The position numbers and the translations under genes were made by a program. From Streptomyces clavuligerus (GTDB lineage: Bacteria; Actinomycetota; Actinomycetes; Streptomycetales; Streptomycetaceae): a stretch of 64,000 nt of DNA. Shown one piece after another: positions 26,297 to 34,765 of this stretch. Each line of letters opens with the position of its first letter. Within the stretch, counting starts at the first letter, position 1. Under the pieces are notes generated by a model that saw nothing but the letters and a program-made list of their open reading frames with translations, had not been told where the DNA came from and searched no databases. The DNA is taken from NCBI RefSeq assembly GCF_005519465.1, contig NZ_CP027858.1:4650001-4714000 (forward strand), read 5' to 3'.

Positions 26297-28462
26297 GTGA
26301 TTTCCACCGCCATTCGTCTGGCGCGCGTCGGCAGCCCATCCGAGCTGATCGCCGCGGCGCTCATCGGACTCGGCTATCCATGCGTCATGATCGCCGCGCT
26401 GCTGCCGAACGTCTGGCTGTTCGCGGCCTTCGCGACCGTCACCTACGCGGCCGACTGGTACCTGCACCACAAAGGCAGCTACCTGATCAACCGCCTGGCC
26501 AAGGTCCGCGTCGGCCTCACCATCCGCTTCCTGCTCCGCCAGGTGCTGCTGGTCCTGCTGCTCGCCCGCGAGGGCCTCGCCGAAGACCCCCTCTTCTACT
26601 CCGCCGTCGCCGGATTCCTCGTCTTCTACGCGCTCCAGGCCCCGCACGGCGCGCTCACCACCCTCATCCGGCTGCGCCGCGCGATGCCCGTCGTCACCCG
26701 GAACGTCGACCTCCAGATCCGTATCCCGGACGCCGCCCCGCTCTTCCTGCGCCGCCGCGCCGCCGAGAAGATCCTCCACATGGACATCCCGGCCATGCTC
26801 GGCGTCCTGCTCGCCGCCGCCCTCGGGACCACCGCCATCGGATACGCGGGCCTCGCCCTCAGCGTCGCCCTCGGCCTCGGCTACATCGCCGCGCTCGCCC
26901 CCTACCTCCGCCGCGACAAGCGCGTCCCGGCCGCCCCCGTCGTCCTGGAAGCCGTCAGCGAGTGGCTGCGCCAGTACCAGCCCACCGCTGTCCTCTACTT
27001 CTCCGGCTCCAGCGAATCCGCCTACCAGGGCAACATGTGGCTGGAGACGATGGAGGACATCGAGGGCCGCCCGCTGATCATCATGCGGGAACGGGGCCTC
27101 GTCGGAAAGCTCCAGCCGACCACCGTCCCCGTCATCTGCGTCCCCGGCGCCACCCACCTGATGAACCTGGACCTCTCCAGCGTCCGGGTCGCCCTCTACC
27201 CCGCCAACGTCGGCAAGAACATCCACCTGCTGCGCGTCCCCACCATCCAGCACGTCTTCATCGGCCACGGCGACAGCGACAAGCTCGCCAGCGTCAACCC
27301 GTACAGCAAGGTGTACGACGAGGTCTGGACCGCCGGACGCGCCGGACGCGACCGCTACGCGCTCGCCGACGTCGGCGTCCGCGACGACGACATCGTCGAG
27401 GTCGGACGGCCCCAGCTCGCGCCCATCACCTCCTGGGACGGCACCCCGAAGAACCCCGTCCCGACCGTCCTCTACGCCCCCACCTGGGAGGGCTGGGACA
27501 CCAACCCGGGCAACACCTCGATCCTGCTCGCCGGCGAGAACATCATCCGCAGGCTGCTCAACGCCGAGAACCCGGTCCGCGTCATCTTCAAGCCGCACCC
27601 GTTCACCGGCATCCGCGACAAGCAGGCGAAGATCGTCTCCGCGACCATCACCACGATGATCGCGGAGGCCAACGCCGCCCGCGCCGCCGACCCCCGCTGG
27701 GCCGCCCAGGCCGTCGCCGCCAAGCAGGACCAGGCAGCCGCCAAGGCCGAGATGGTCCGCATCGAGGCCGAACTGGCCGAACTCGCCATCACCGGCAAGT
27801 CCGGCCGGGACGGCGCCGAGCTCTCCCGCGACTCCCTCGCCGACCCCCAGCGCCTGGCCCGGATCAAGGTCCTGCGCGCCGACTGGAACGACGCCTACTG
27901 GCGCTCCGTCGGCTGGTGGGAGCACCTCGTCGTGACGGGCCCCGAGCCCCGGCTCTACGACTGCTTCAACGAGTCCGACGCCATGGTCTCCGACATCTCC
28001 AGCGTCGTCTCCGACTTCATGGCGAGCGGCAAGCCCTACGCCCTGACCGACTCCGCCGAACTGGGCGCCGACGAGTTCCGGCTCCAGAACACCGCCGCCC
28101 GCGCCGCCGTGATCCTCACCAACAGCGCGGCCGAGCTGGACGAACTGCTCGCGGCGGTCTCCTCGCTGGAGCGCGACACCCTGGCGCAGGCGCGGAAGGA
28201 GCTGAAGGAGTACCTCCTCGGCCCCGACGAGCCCACCTCCATGGACCGTTTCAACGACGCCGTGCGCGCCCTGTCCGCCGAGTCCGAGGCCCGGAACGCG
28301 GGCGTCGAACAGCGGCTGGCGGAGCTGGCGCTCGGGGAGGGCGACGGCCCCGGCGCCGCCGGGTCCTTCGGGGCGCGGCAGGGCTTCGGCACGGACACGC
28401 TCGGCTCGGGGCGGTTCGGCTCCACGGGCGCGGGCGACGCCCAGGCACCGCTGCCGCGCTGA
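26297..28462 (+). CDS. CDP-glycerol/ribitol polyol-phosphate transferase (TagF/TarL-like)
   Basis: 721 residues. An N-terminal membrane region has about five to six hydrophobic helices (residues 1-205). The cytoplasmic GT-B-like polyol-phosphotransferase domain starts near residue 220: VLYFSGSSESAYQGN, PTIQHVFIGHGDSDK (conserved His pair), VLYAPTWEGWDTNPGN, IFKPHPF, and the C-terminal SDAMVSDISSVVSDF signature. TagF/TarL enzymes polymerise glycerol- or ribitol-phosphate from CDP-polyols onto a lipid-linked primer. The adjacent CDP-ribitol gene points to ribitol phosphate (inference). The multi-TM N-terminus is unlike peripheral B. subtilis TagF and could give its own membrane anchoring. GTG 26297; GGAG at 26282-26285. 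Confidence 0.87.
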   Translation: MISTAIRLARVGSPSELIAAALIGLGYPCVMIAALLPNVWLFAAFATVTYAADWYLHHKGSYLINRLAKVRVGLTIRFLLRQVLLVLLLAREGLAEDPLFYSAVAGFLVFYALQAPHGALTTLIRLRRAMPVVTRNVDLQIRIPDAAPLFLRRRAAEKILHMDIPAMLGVLLAAALGTTAIGYAGLALSVALGLGYIAALAPYLRRDKRVPAAPVVLEAVSEWLRQYQPTAVLYFSGSSESAYQGNMWLETMEDIEGRPLIIMRERGLVGKLQPTTVPVICVPGATHLMNLDLSSVRVALYPANVGKNIHLLRVPTIQHVFIGHGDSDKLASVNPYSKVYDEVWTAGRAGRDRYALADVGVRDDDIVEVGRPQLAPITSWDGTPKNPVPTVLYAPTWEGWDTNPGNTSILLAGENIIRRLLNAENPVRVIFKPHPFTGIRDKQAKIVSATITTMIAEANAARAADPRWAAQAVAAKQDQAAAKAEMVRIEAELAELAITGKSGRDGAELSRDSLADPQRLARIKVLRADWNDAYWRSVGWWEHLVVTGPEPRLYDCFNESDAMVSDISSVVSDFMASGKPYALTDSAELGADEFRLQNTAARAAVILTNSAAELDELLAAVSSLERDTLAQARKELKEYLLGPDEPTSMDRFNDAVRALSAESEARNAGVEQRLAELALGEGDGPGAAGSFGARQGFGTDTLGSGRFGSTGAGDAQAPLPR

Positions 28463-28627
28463 CATCGAGCCGGTGTCGCGCCGACCGGTGTCGCGTCGGC
28501 CGGTACCGAGCCGGTCCGCCGGGCCGCTTGAGCCGGTCTGCTCCGCCCGGTCGGTTTTGGCCGGTCCGCCCGGCTTCGACCGGGTCGGCTCCGGTCGGTC
28601 GGCTTCGACCGGTTCGCTCCGACCGCT
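28463..28627 (+). repeat. Degenerate CCGGTC/GGCTTCGACC low-complexity repeats
   Basis: Roughly 160 nt made of variants of CCGGT(C/G)-GGCT(C/T)CG, such as the two copies of GGCTTCGACCGG near 28568 and 28601. No reading frame here looks real. It fills the interval between the polymerase gene and the terminator at 28628. Confidence 0.55.
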
Positions 28628-28667
28628 GCCGGGGGCCCGTACGGAACATCCCGTACGGGCCCCCGGC
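28628..28667 (+). terminator. Terminator upstream of proB
   Basis: A perfect 17-bp stem (28628-28644 with 28651-28667) closed by AACATC. It isolates proB from the polymer genes. Confidence 0.85.
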
Positions 28668-28797
28668 CGTTCCGGCCGCTGTGCCGGCATACCACCCAGG
28701 GCGCTGCCCGGCGGCTTTACCAGCACAGGACCCACGGCGCTGTCCAGCCGCTGAAATGGCCCCGCGCCGCACCCGCCCTCTGGCATAGATTCGGTCC

Positions 28798-29925
28798 GTG
28801 ACAGAGGCAAGACAGCTCGTGACCCAGGCCCGCCGAATCGTCGTCAAGGTCGGCTCCTCCTCCCTGACCACCGCGTCGGGCGGACTCGACGCCGACCGGG
28901 TGGACGCGCTCGTGGACGTCCTCGCCACCGTGCGCAGCGGCGGGGAGAAGGAGATCGTGCTGGTCTCCTCCGGAGCCATCGCCGCCGGACTCGCCCCCCT
29001 CGGCCTGGCCCGCCGCCCCAAGGACCTCGCCCGCCAGCAGGCCGCCGCCAGCGTCGGCCAGGGCCTCCTGGTCGCCCGCTACACCGCCTCCTTCGCGCGC
29101 TACGGCGTCCGCGTCGGCCAGGTACTGCTGACCGGCGACGACACCAGCCGCCGCGCCCACTACCGCAACGCCTTCCGCACCCTGGACCAGCTCCTCGCCA
29201 TGGGCGCGGTCCCCGTCGTCAACGAGAACGACACCGTCGCGACCGACGAGATCCGCTTCGGCGACAACGACCGGCTGGCCGCCCTCGTCGCCCATCTGGT
29301 CCAGGCAGATCTGCTGGTGCTCCTGTCCGACGTCGACGGCCTCTACGACGGGGACCCCGCCCGGCCCGGCACCTCCCGGATCGCCGAGGTACGCGGCCCC
29401 GCCGACATCGCCCATGTCGAGATCGGCAGCGCGGGCCGGGCGGGCGTCGGCACCGGCGGCATGGTCACCAAGGTCGACGCGGCCCGGATCGCGGCGGCGG
29501 CGGGCGTCCCCGTCGTCCTCACCTCCGCCGTCCACGCCGCCGACGCCCTGGCGGGCCGCCCCACCGGCACCCTCTTCCACCGCACCGGGCGGCGCTCCGC
29601 GAACCGGCTGCTCTGGCTGGCGCACGCCTCCACGCCCCGGGGCGCGCTCGTCCTGGACGACGGCGCCGTCCAGGCCGTGGTGCACGGCCGGAAGTCGCTG
29701 CTTCCGGCCGGTATCGCCGCCGTCGAGGGCGACTTCTCCGCCGGGGACCCGGTGGAGCTGCGGGACGCGGCGGGCACCGCCGTCGCCCGCGGTCTGGTCA
29801 ACTTCGACGCCAAGGAGATCCCCCAGCTCCTCGGCCGCTCCACCCGCGAACTCGCGGCGGAACTCGGCCCGGCGTACGAGCGGGAAGTCGTACACAGGGA
29901 CGATCTGGTCGTTCTCCACCCCTGA
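28798..29925 (+). CDS. proB: Glutamate 5-kinase
   Basis: 375 residues, long form. The amino-acid-kinase domain is at 1-260 (RRIVVKVGSSSLT, LVSSGAIAAGL, VVNENDTVA, GTGGMVTKVDAA) and the C-terminal PUA domain at about 280-370. First step of proline synthesis: glutamate plus ATP to gamma-glutamyl phosphate. GTG 28798 lies 6 nt after TAGATT (28786-28791), so the mRNA is probably leaderless; the 15 nt around this start almost match those of the CYTH-CHAD gene. The partner proA is 1.3 kb downstream, separated by an extra gene. Confidence 0.97.
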   Translation: MTEARQLVTQARRIVVKVGSSSLTTASGGLDADRVDALVDVLATVRSGGEKEIVLVSSGAIAAGLAPLGLARRPKDLARQQAAASVGQGLLVARYTASFARYGVRVGQVLLTGDDTSRRAHYRNAFRTLDQLLAMGAVPVVNENDTVATDEIRFGDNDRLAALVAHLVQADLLVLLSDVDGLYDGDPARPGTSRIAEVRGPADIAHVEIGSAGRAGVGTGGMVTKVDAARIAAAAGVPVVLTSAVHAADALAGRPTGTLFHRTGRRSANRLLWLAHASTPRGALVLDDGAVQAVVHGRKSLLPAGIAAVEGDFSAGDPVELRDAAGTAVARGLVNFDAKEIPQLLGRSTRELAAELGPAYEREVVHRDDLVVLHP

Positions 29926-30057
29926 AACGGCTGAAAGTCCCGCCAACCAACAGGGACCTTTACCAAAAGCCCCCCACGGTCGGTCCGGGGCTGGTCAACT
30001 TTGTTGCGGGGGGATGACGGGGTACAGCACGACGACCATGCAAACAGGAGGCCGCCG

Positions 30058-30894
30058 GTGAGACGAGCGCGCCCAGGGGATGTGCCCCGAGGGAACGGGG
30101 TCGTCCCGCACATCCGCAGGCCGGCGGGGGAGACCACCCGCAGGACCGCGGGGGACACCCGCAGGACAAAGGGCGAACAGCCCCGCAGAACGGCGGCCGA
30201 GGCCGTGCGCAGGGCAGCGGGCGAGGAGAGGACGCTCAGGGCCGTCGAAGCAGTCACCGGCGCCGACGACACCGCCGCTGTCGCCGACGACATCAACGTC
30301 ATCGATATCGACAGCGGGTCCGGGACGGCGGGTGAGGGCGCCGAAGCCCCGGGCGGAGCGGAACCCGTCGGTCCGTACGGTCTCGGCGGCGTCGGCCCGC
30401 GCGGCGTCGGCCCGCGTGGAAGCGGCCCGCGCGGAGGCGGCTTCCGGGCCGCGGGCCGGGACACGGGCCAGGAACCGCCGGCCGGACCGGGAACGGGCGA
30501 GCCCCGGAGCACCCCACAGAACGAGACCGACCCCACCGACGAGAACCGGACACCGTCGAAGCTGTGGCACATCACCCTCAGCGTCTCCGGGGAGGAAGCC
30601 CCGCTGAAGGAGGTGCGGCGCGGCCTCGAACAGCTGGCACACGACCACCCGTTCCTGCTGACCAGCCGCTACGCCAACGACCACGCAGAGATCCGCTACT
30701 GGGAGGAGGCCCAGGACCTGCACGACGCGGCGGCCGTGGCGCTCCGGCTCTGGGGCGAGCACCGCTCCACCGCCAAGCTGCCGCCGTGGAAGATCGTGGG
30801 ACTGGAGGTCATCGACCGCCAGACCTACCACCAGCGGATCGCGGAGGGCTACGGCCCGCCACCCGCGTCCCCGGTGGGAGTCCACCCTTTCTGA
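30058..30894 (+). CDS. Unassigned actinobacterial protein between proB and proA
   Basis: 278 residues. The C-terminal ~115 residues (from about SKLWHITLSVSG near residue 165) are a compact alpha/beta domain ending in PPPASPVGVHPF and look conserved; I recognise a hypothetical at this place in streptomycetes but no function. The N-terminal 160 residues are disordered: Arg-Arg-Thr-Ala-Gly repeats, then GPRGVGPRGSGPRGGG. GTG 30058 has AGGAGG at 30047-30052 with ideal spacing, which argues that the low-complexity arm is translated. The arm may be recent or lineage-specific. A start just before the conserved domain cannot be excluded. Confidence 0.7.
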   Translation: MRRARPGDVPRGNGVVPHIRRPAGETTRRTAGDTRRTKGEQPRRTAAEAVRRAAGEERTLRAVEAVTGADDTAAVADDINVIDIDSGSGTAGEGAEAPGGAEPVGPYGLGGVGPRGVGPRGSGPRGGGFRAAGRDTGQEPPAGPGTGEPRSTPQNETDPTDENRTPSKLWHITLSVSGEEAPLKEVRRGLEQLAHDHPFLLTSRYANDHAEIRYWEEAQDLHDAAAVALRLWGEHRSTAKLPPWKIVGLEVIDRQTYHQRIAEGYGPPPASPVGVHPF

Positions 30895-30921
30895 CCCTTC
30901 TGAACCCTTCGCCCGCCCGGC

Positions 30922-30964
30922 CCCGTGCCGACCGCACCACCGGAGTGGTCGCGGACGGCACGGG
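30922..30964 (+). terminator. Terminator hairpin before proA
   Basis: CCCGTGCCG (30922-30930) pairs with CGGCACGGG (30956-30964), with an inner ACCAC/GTGGT stem at 30936-30949. It starts 28 nt after the stop of the upstream gene. Confidence 0.65.
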
Positions 30965-30980
30965 CCGGGTGACCGTGCGA

Positions 30981-31070
30981 CGGCACGTGACCGGACGGCC
31001 GGTGATCGAACGGCACATGACCGGACGGCACATGACCGGACGGCGGGTGATCGAACGGCACCCGACCGGA
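30981..31070 (+). repeat. Six-copy 15-bp tandem repeat upstream of proA
   Basis: Six consecutive 15-nt units of the form CGGCACATGACCGGA or CGGCGGGTGATCGAA. Two are identical (31011-31025 and 31026-31040). The block ends 150 nt before the proA promoter. It is non-coding as far as I can tell. Confidence 0.85.
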
Positions 31071-31233
31071 AGGCCGGGGCCGCCCGTGCCAGGGCGGGTG
31101 CCGCAGGTGCTCCGGGTGCCCCTGAGCGGCCCGGGCTCCGGCGGGGCCCGCTCCGTGGGCATTCCGTCTCGCAGTACGGGACGGACCGCCCATCGGGGCC
31201 GGGCTCCCCGGCAGGCGCACTACCCTGCGGGGT

Positions 31234-32526
31234 ATGACCAGCGCCACGTCGCCCACGCCGCACGACACCCTCTCCCCGGTCACCGAGGCCGCCCGGCGGG
31301 CCCGCACCGCCGCCGCCGACATCGCACCGCTGCCGCGCTCGGCGAAGGACGCGGCGCTGCTGGCGATGGCCGACGCCCTGGAGGCCCGTGCCGACGAGAT
31401 CCTCGCCGCCAACGCGGAGGACGTCACCCGTGCGAGGGAAGCGGGCACCAGCGAGTCGATCATCGACCGGCTCACCCTCACCCCCGAGCGGATCGGCGCC
31501 ATCGCCGCCGATGTCCGCCACGTGGCCGCCCTGCCCGACCCCGTGGGCGAGGTCGTCCGGGGCTCCACCCTCCCCAACGGCATCGACCTCCGGCAGATCC
31601 GGGTCCCCCTCGGCGTGGTCGGCATCATCTACGAGGCCCGCCCCAACGTCACCGCCGACGCCGCCGCCCTCTGCCTCAAGTCCGGCAACGCCGTCCTGCT
31701 CCGGGGCTCGTCCTCCGCCTACTCCTCCAACACCGCCCTGGTCGCCGTGGTGCGCGACGCCGTCGCCACCGCGGGCCTTCCCGCCGACGCGATCCAGCTC
31801 GTCCCCGGCGAGTCCCGCGAGTCCGTGCAGGAACTGATGCGGGCCCGCGGACTCGTCGACGTCCTCATCCCCCGCGGCGGCGCCGGACTCATCCGCACCG
31901 TGGTCGAACAGTCCACCGTCCCCGTCATCGAGACCGGCACCGGCAACTGCCATGTCTACGTCGACGCCCGCGCCGACCTCGACATGGCCGTCGACATCCT
32001 GATCAACTCCAAGGCCCAGCGCCCCAGCGTCTGCAACGCCGCCGAGACCCTGCTCGTCCACCAGGACATCGCCGACGCCTTCCTCCCCCGGGCCCTGGAC
32101 GCCCTCGCGGACGCCGGAGTCACCGTCCACGCCGACGACCGGGTCCGCGCCCACGCCACGGCCACCAAGGCGACCGTCGTCGAGGCCACCCCCGAGGACT
32201 GGGAGACCGAGTACCTGTCGTACGACATCGCCGCGGCCGTCGTCGACTCGCTCGACGACGCCGTCGCCCACATCCGCCGCTGGTCCTCGGGCCACACCGA
32301 GGCGATCGTCACCACCTCCCAGGCCGCGGCCCGCCGCTTCACCCAACTGGTCGACTCCACCACCGTCGCCGTGAACGCCTCCACCCGCTTCACGGACGGC
32401 GGCCAGTTCGGCTTCGGCGCCGAGATCGGCATCTCCACCCAGAAGCTCCACGCCCGGGGTCCGATGGGTCTGCCCGAGCTGACCTCCACCAAGTACATCG
32501 TGACGGGCGACGGCCACACCCGCTGA
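31234..32526 (+). CDS. proA: Gamma-glutamyl phosphate reductase
   Basis: 430 residues, an ALDH-superfamily enzyme that makes glutamate 5-semialdehyde with NADPH. Seen: [29 protein letters not shown], the catalytic-Cys region [12 protein letters not shown], and [16 protein letters not shown] at the C-terminus. ATG 31234 lies 7 nt after TACCCT (31221-31226), so it is likely leaderless and transcribed independently of proB. Confidence 0.97.
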   Translation: MTSATSPTPHDTLSPVTEAARRARTAAADIAPLPRSAKDAALLAMADALEARADEILAANAEDVTRAREAGTSESIIDRLTLTPERIGAIAADVRHVAALPDPVGEVVRGSTLPNGIDLRQIRVPLGVVGIIYEARPNVTADAAALCLKSGNAVLLRGSSSAYSSNTALVAVVRDAVATAGLPADAIQLVPGESRESVQELMRARGLVDVLIPRGGAGLIRTVVEQSTVPVIETGTGNCHVYVDARADLDMAVDILINSKAQRPSVCNAAETLLVHQDIADAFLPRALDALADAGVTVHADDRVRAHATATKATVVEATPEDWETEYLSYDIAAAVVDSLDDAVAHIRRWSSGHTEAIVTTSQAAARRFTQLVDSTTVAVNASTRFTDGGQFGFGAEIGISTQKLHARGPMGLPELTSTKYIVTGDGHTR

Positions 32527-32595
32527 CCCTCTGATCCCGCTGCCTCCGGGGCCGGCAGGGGCCGGGCGGCCGGTCACCGACACCGGAAAGAGGCG

Positions 32596-32690
32596 CCGGG
32601 GGGGAGGGGGCCCCTCCCCCCCCGGCCCCCCACCCCGCCCCCGCCCACCTCGCTCCACCCGCACCCCTCCACCCCGTCCCCACCCCCGCC
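32596..32690. other. G/C-skewed tract, G-quadruplex-prone on the minus strand
   Basis: A G7AG5 run directly followed by C4TC8 forms a near-perfect inverted repeat (32598-32623). The next 65 nt are almost entirely C with scattered A/T, so the minus strand has many G3-G5 runs separated by 1-4 nt. It sits between proA and the gene at 32742. Confidence 0.7.
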
Positions 32691-32741
32691 GGATTCCGTC
32701 CCGCACTGCCCAAACCCCCCGGCCGGGTCTACTCTGATTCC

Positions 32742-33317
32742 GTGCCGGACGACGTGGGGGGCAGGCCGTTCCCGGACGGCTGGGAGCCCGACGACGACCG
32801 CGGAGGCGCGGACGAGGACTTCGCCTCCGTGGTGTTCGACGAGGACTTCGTCAGGGCCGCCACGATCCACGAGCCCACCGCGGTGGAACGCCTTCTCGCC
32901 GCCGCCCAGGCCCGTGCCGAGGCCGAGGCCCGTGCCGCCGGAGCGGCCATGGGGGTCCACGACGACATCTACGACGGCCGTGACCGGGTTCTCGGCGGCG
33001 CCGAAGACGACTTGGCGGACCTCGACCCGTACGGCCCCCACGGCGGGACCCTGCGCCCCTATCGGAGCAGCGCCCGCTGGCACCGGCCGGTCGCCTGGGT
33101 GCTGGCTCTGCTGATGGGCATCGGGATGGTGGCTCTGGCCTTCGCCGCCGTCTACCGGGGGGCCTCCGGCAGCCGTGAGAGTCAGGTGCCGTCCCCCGCT
33201 CCCACCGGTGTCGACGCCACCGTGCCCCCGGGGGCGGCCCCCGTCGACCCGGTCACTCCCACAGCCCCGTCGGTGCGCTCCGGACCCCCGGTAGCGGCCG
33301 ACCCGAGCGCCCCCTGA
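32742..33317 (+). CDS. Single-pass membrane protein, function unknown
   Basis: 191 residues. Acidic N-terminal cytoplasmic region with the motif DEDFASVVFDEDFVRAA then ERLLAAAQARAEAEARAAG (helical); one TM helix at about 118-138 (VAWVLALLMGIGMVALAFAAV); a Pro/Ala/Val-rich outer tail of about 50 residues. The motif before the helix recurs in the next gene's product, so the two are related in part. GTG 32742 sits 6 nt after TACTCT (32730-32735). No catalytic motif seen. Confidence 0.75.
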   Translation: MPDDVGGRPFPDGWEPDDDRGGADEDFASVVFDEDFVRAATIHEPTAVERLLAAAQARAEAEARAAGAAMGVHDDIYDGRDRVLGGAEDDLADLDPYGPHGGTLRPYRSSARWHRPVAWVLALLMGIGMVALAFAAVYRGASGSRESQVPSPAPTGVDATVPPGAAPVDPVTPTAPSVRSGPPVAADPSAP

Positions 33318-33388
33318 CACCCCCTTGCTCCCCCATATGCCCTGGGTCGTCACGTTTATCGCGGCCCCGGAGAACCAACCCTCAAGGT

Positions 33389-34630
33389 ATGACTGGTCGT
33401 AGAGACCCGCCCGAAGGAACCCCCGACGGTCTCCCCGACGGCGGCGAGGACGAGTACAGGTCCATCGTCTTCGATGAATCGTTCGTACAGGCGGCACGGC
33501 TCCAGGAGTACTCCGCCCTGGAACGGCTCGACGGGCACACCCGTGCCGTTCGCACCCTCCCCTCCCGTGCGCCGAGGTCCGGCTCCCTGCCGACCCTGTT
33601 CGTCGTCGGGCTGCTCTCCCTGCTGATCGCCCTGGTCTTCGGCACCGCCGTCTATCTCGGCATCCATCCCTCCCTCGCCCCCGGACCGGCCGTGCGGCCC
33701 GCCCCGCTGCGCATCACCGTGATCCCTCTCGCTCCGCAGGGCCCCGTCCCCGGGGGTGCCCCTGCCGATCTCCACGCCCGCGGCCCCGCCGCGCACTTCC
33801 GTGCCGGTGCGGCCGGCATCGGCCTGCCCGGTGCCCGCCGCACCGAGAACTTCTCCACCGGCCAGGTGCTGGCCGCTCTCACCATCGCCAAGGACTACCT
33901 GGTGGAGTCCTCACTCAACCCCGATGTCCTCACGGGCGGCGCGGTCCGCCCCGTACGGCTGCTCCTCGATCCCGAGCAGCATCAGCAGTTCGACCGCAGC
34001 ATGACCGCCCCCGTGCCCGACGGCCGCCACGCGGCCACCGGATGGCTCGTCCGCTACGACCCCGCCCGGGTCTCCCTCGCCGATCCCGCGGTCAGGGTGC
34101 GCGGCACACTGACCGTCACCGAGACGGGCTCCGGTGCCCTGGAGGTGATGTCCGACCACACCTTCGTCTACGCCCTCCGCCCTGCGGCCGCGGGCCCGGA
34201 GGGCCGCACCGGACAGGGGCTGTCCGGGGACGCGGACCGTCCGGCTTCCGGCGCGGGCCCGGCCATCGGCGCCGCCGGTGCGGCCGGGGGACGGCTGGTC
34301 CCGCCAGGCGCCGGAGTGAGTGGAGCGGGGCGGATCGACGATGCCTCGCTCTTCACCGTCCGGCGGGAGCTGCACTTCCGCTTCGACCGGGACGACCTGG
34401 ACCGCCGCCGTGCGGAACTGTTCTCCAGCCGTGTCCAGGCGGGGCCGCACAACTGCTCCACCGACACGTCCGGCGTGCTGCGCCCGCTGCTGGCCGGTCA
34501 GCGTGCCGTGACGGGTCTCCCGGCTGTCACCGACCCCTACGCCCCGGAGGGCGCTCCCGCAGCTCTCTGCGGCTCTCTCGCCCCCGCGGCCCAGCCGAGT
34601 GCCCCGGCCGGCTCCGGGGCCCGCCCCTGA
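33389..34630 (+). CDS. Membrane-anchored extracytoplasmic protein, possible spore-wall complex partner
   Basis: 413 residues: cytoplasmic N-terminus with EYRSIVFDESFVQAARLQE, a TM helix at about 70-91 (LFVVGLLSLLIALVFGTAVYLG), then a large exported domain. That domain has ALTIAKDYLVESSLNPDVLTGG, VRLLLDPEQHQQFDRSM and a DHTFVYALRP stretch, interrupted by a Gly/Ala-rich insert at about 275-310. Two Cys (HNCSTD, ALCGSL) near the end may form a disulphide. In S. coelicolor an exported protein from this locus (SCO2584) was reported to interact with Mre proteins; by gene order this may be its counterpart (inference). ATG 33389 lies 6 nt after AACCCT. Confidence 0.75.
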   Translation: MTGRRDPPEGTPDGLPDGGEDEYRSIVFDESFVQAARLQEYSALERLDGHTRAVRTLPSRAPRSGSLPTLFVVGLLSLLIALVFGTAVYLGIHPSLAPGPAVRPAPLRITVIPLAPQGPVPGGAPADLHARGPAAHFRAGAAGIGLPGARRTENFSTGQVLAALTIAKDYLVESSLNPDVLTGGAVRPVRLLLDPEQHQQFDRSMTAPVPDGRHAATGWLVRYDPARVSLADPAVRVRGTLTVTETGSGALEVMSDHTFVYALRPAAAGPEGRTGQGLSGDADRPASGAGPAIGAAGAAGGRLVPPGAGVSGAGRIDDASLFTVRRELHFRFDRDDLDRRRAELFSSRVQAGPHNCSTDTSGVLRPLLAGQRAVTGLPAVTDPYAPEGAPAALCGSLAPAAQPSAPAGSGARP

Positions 34631-34765
34631 CGGCCATGACCGCCCCGGTGGGCCCCGGCGTGGCTCCGGCTGTCAGGCTCTGCCGGGGCGCCGTCCCCCG
34701 TGAGGCCGCAGGGACGGACGGGACCGGCGGAGCCGGGGGCTCCGTCGCTCCCGGGGCCCAGGGCC

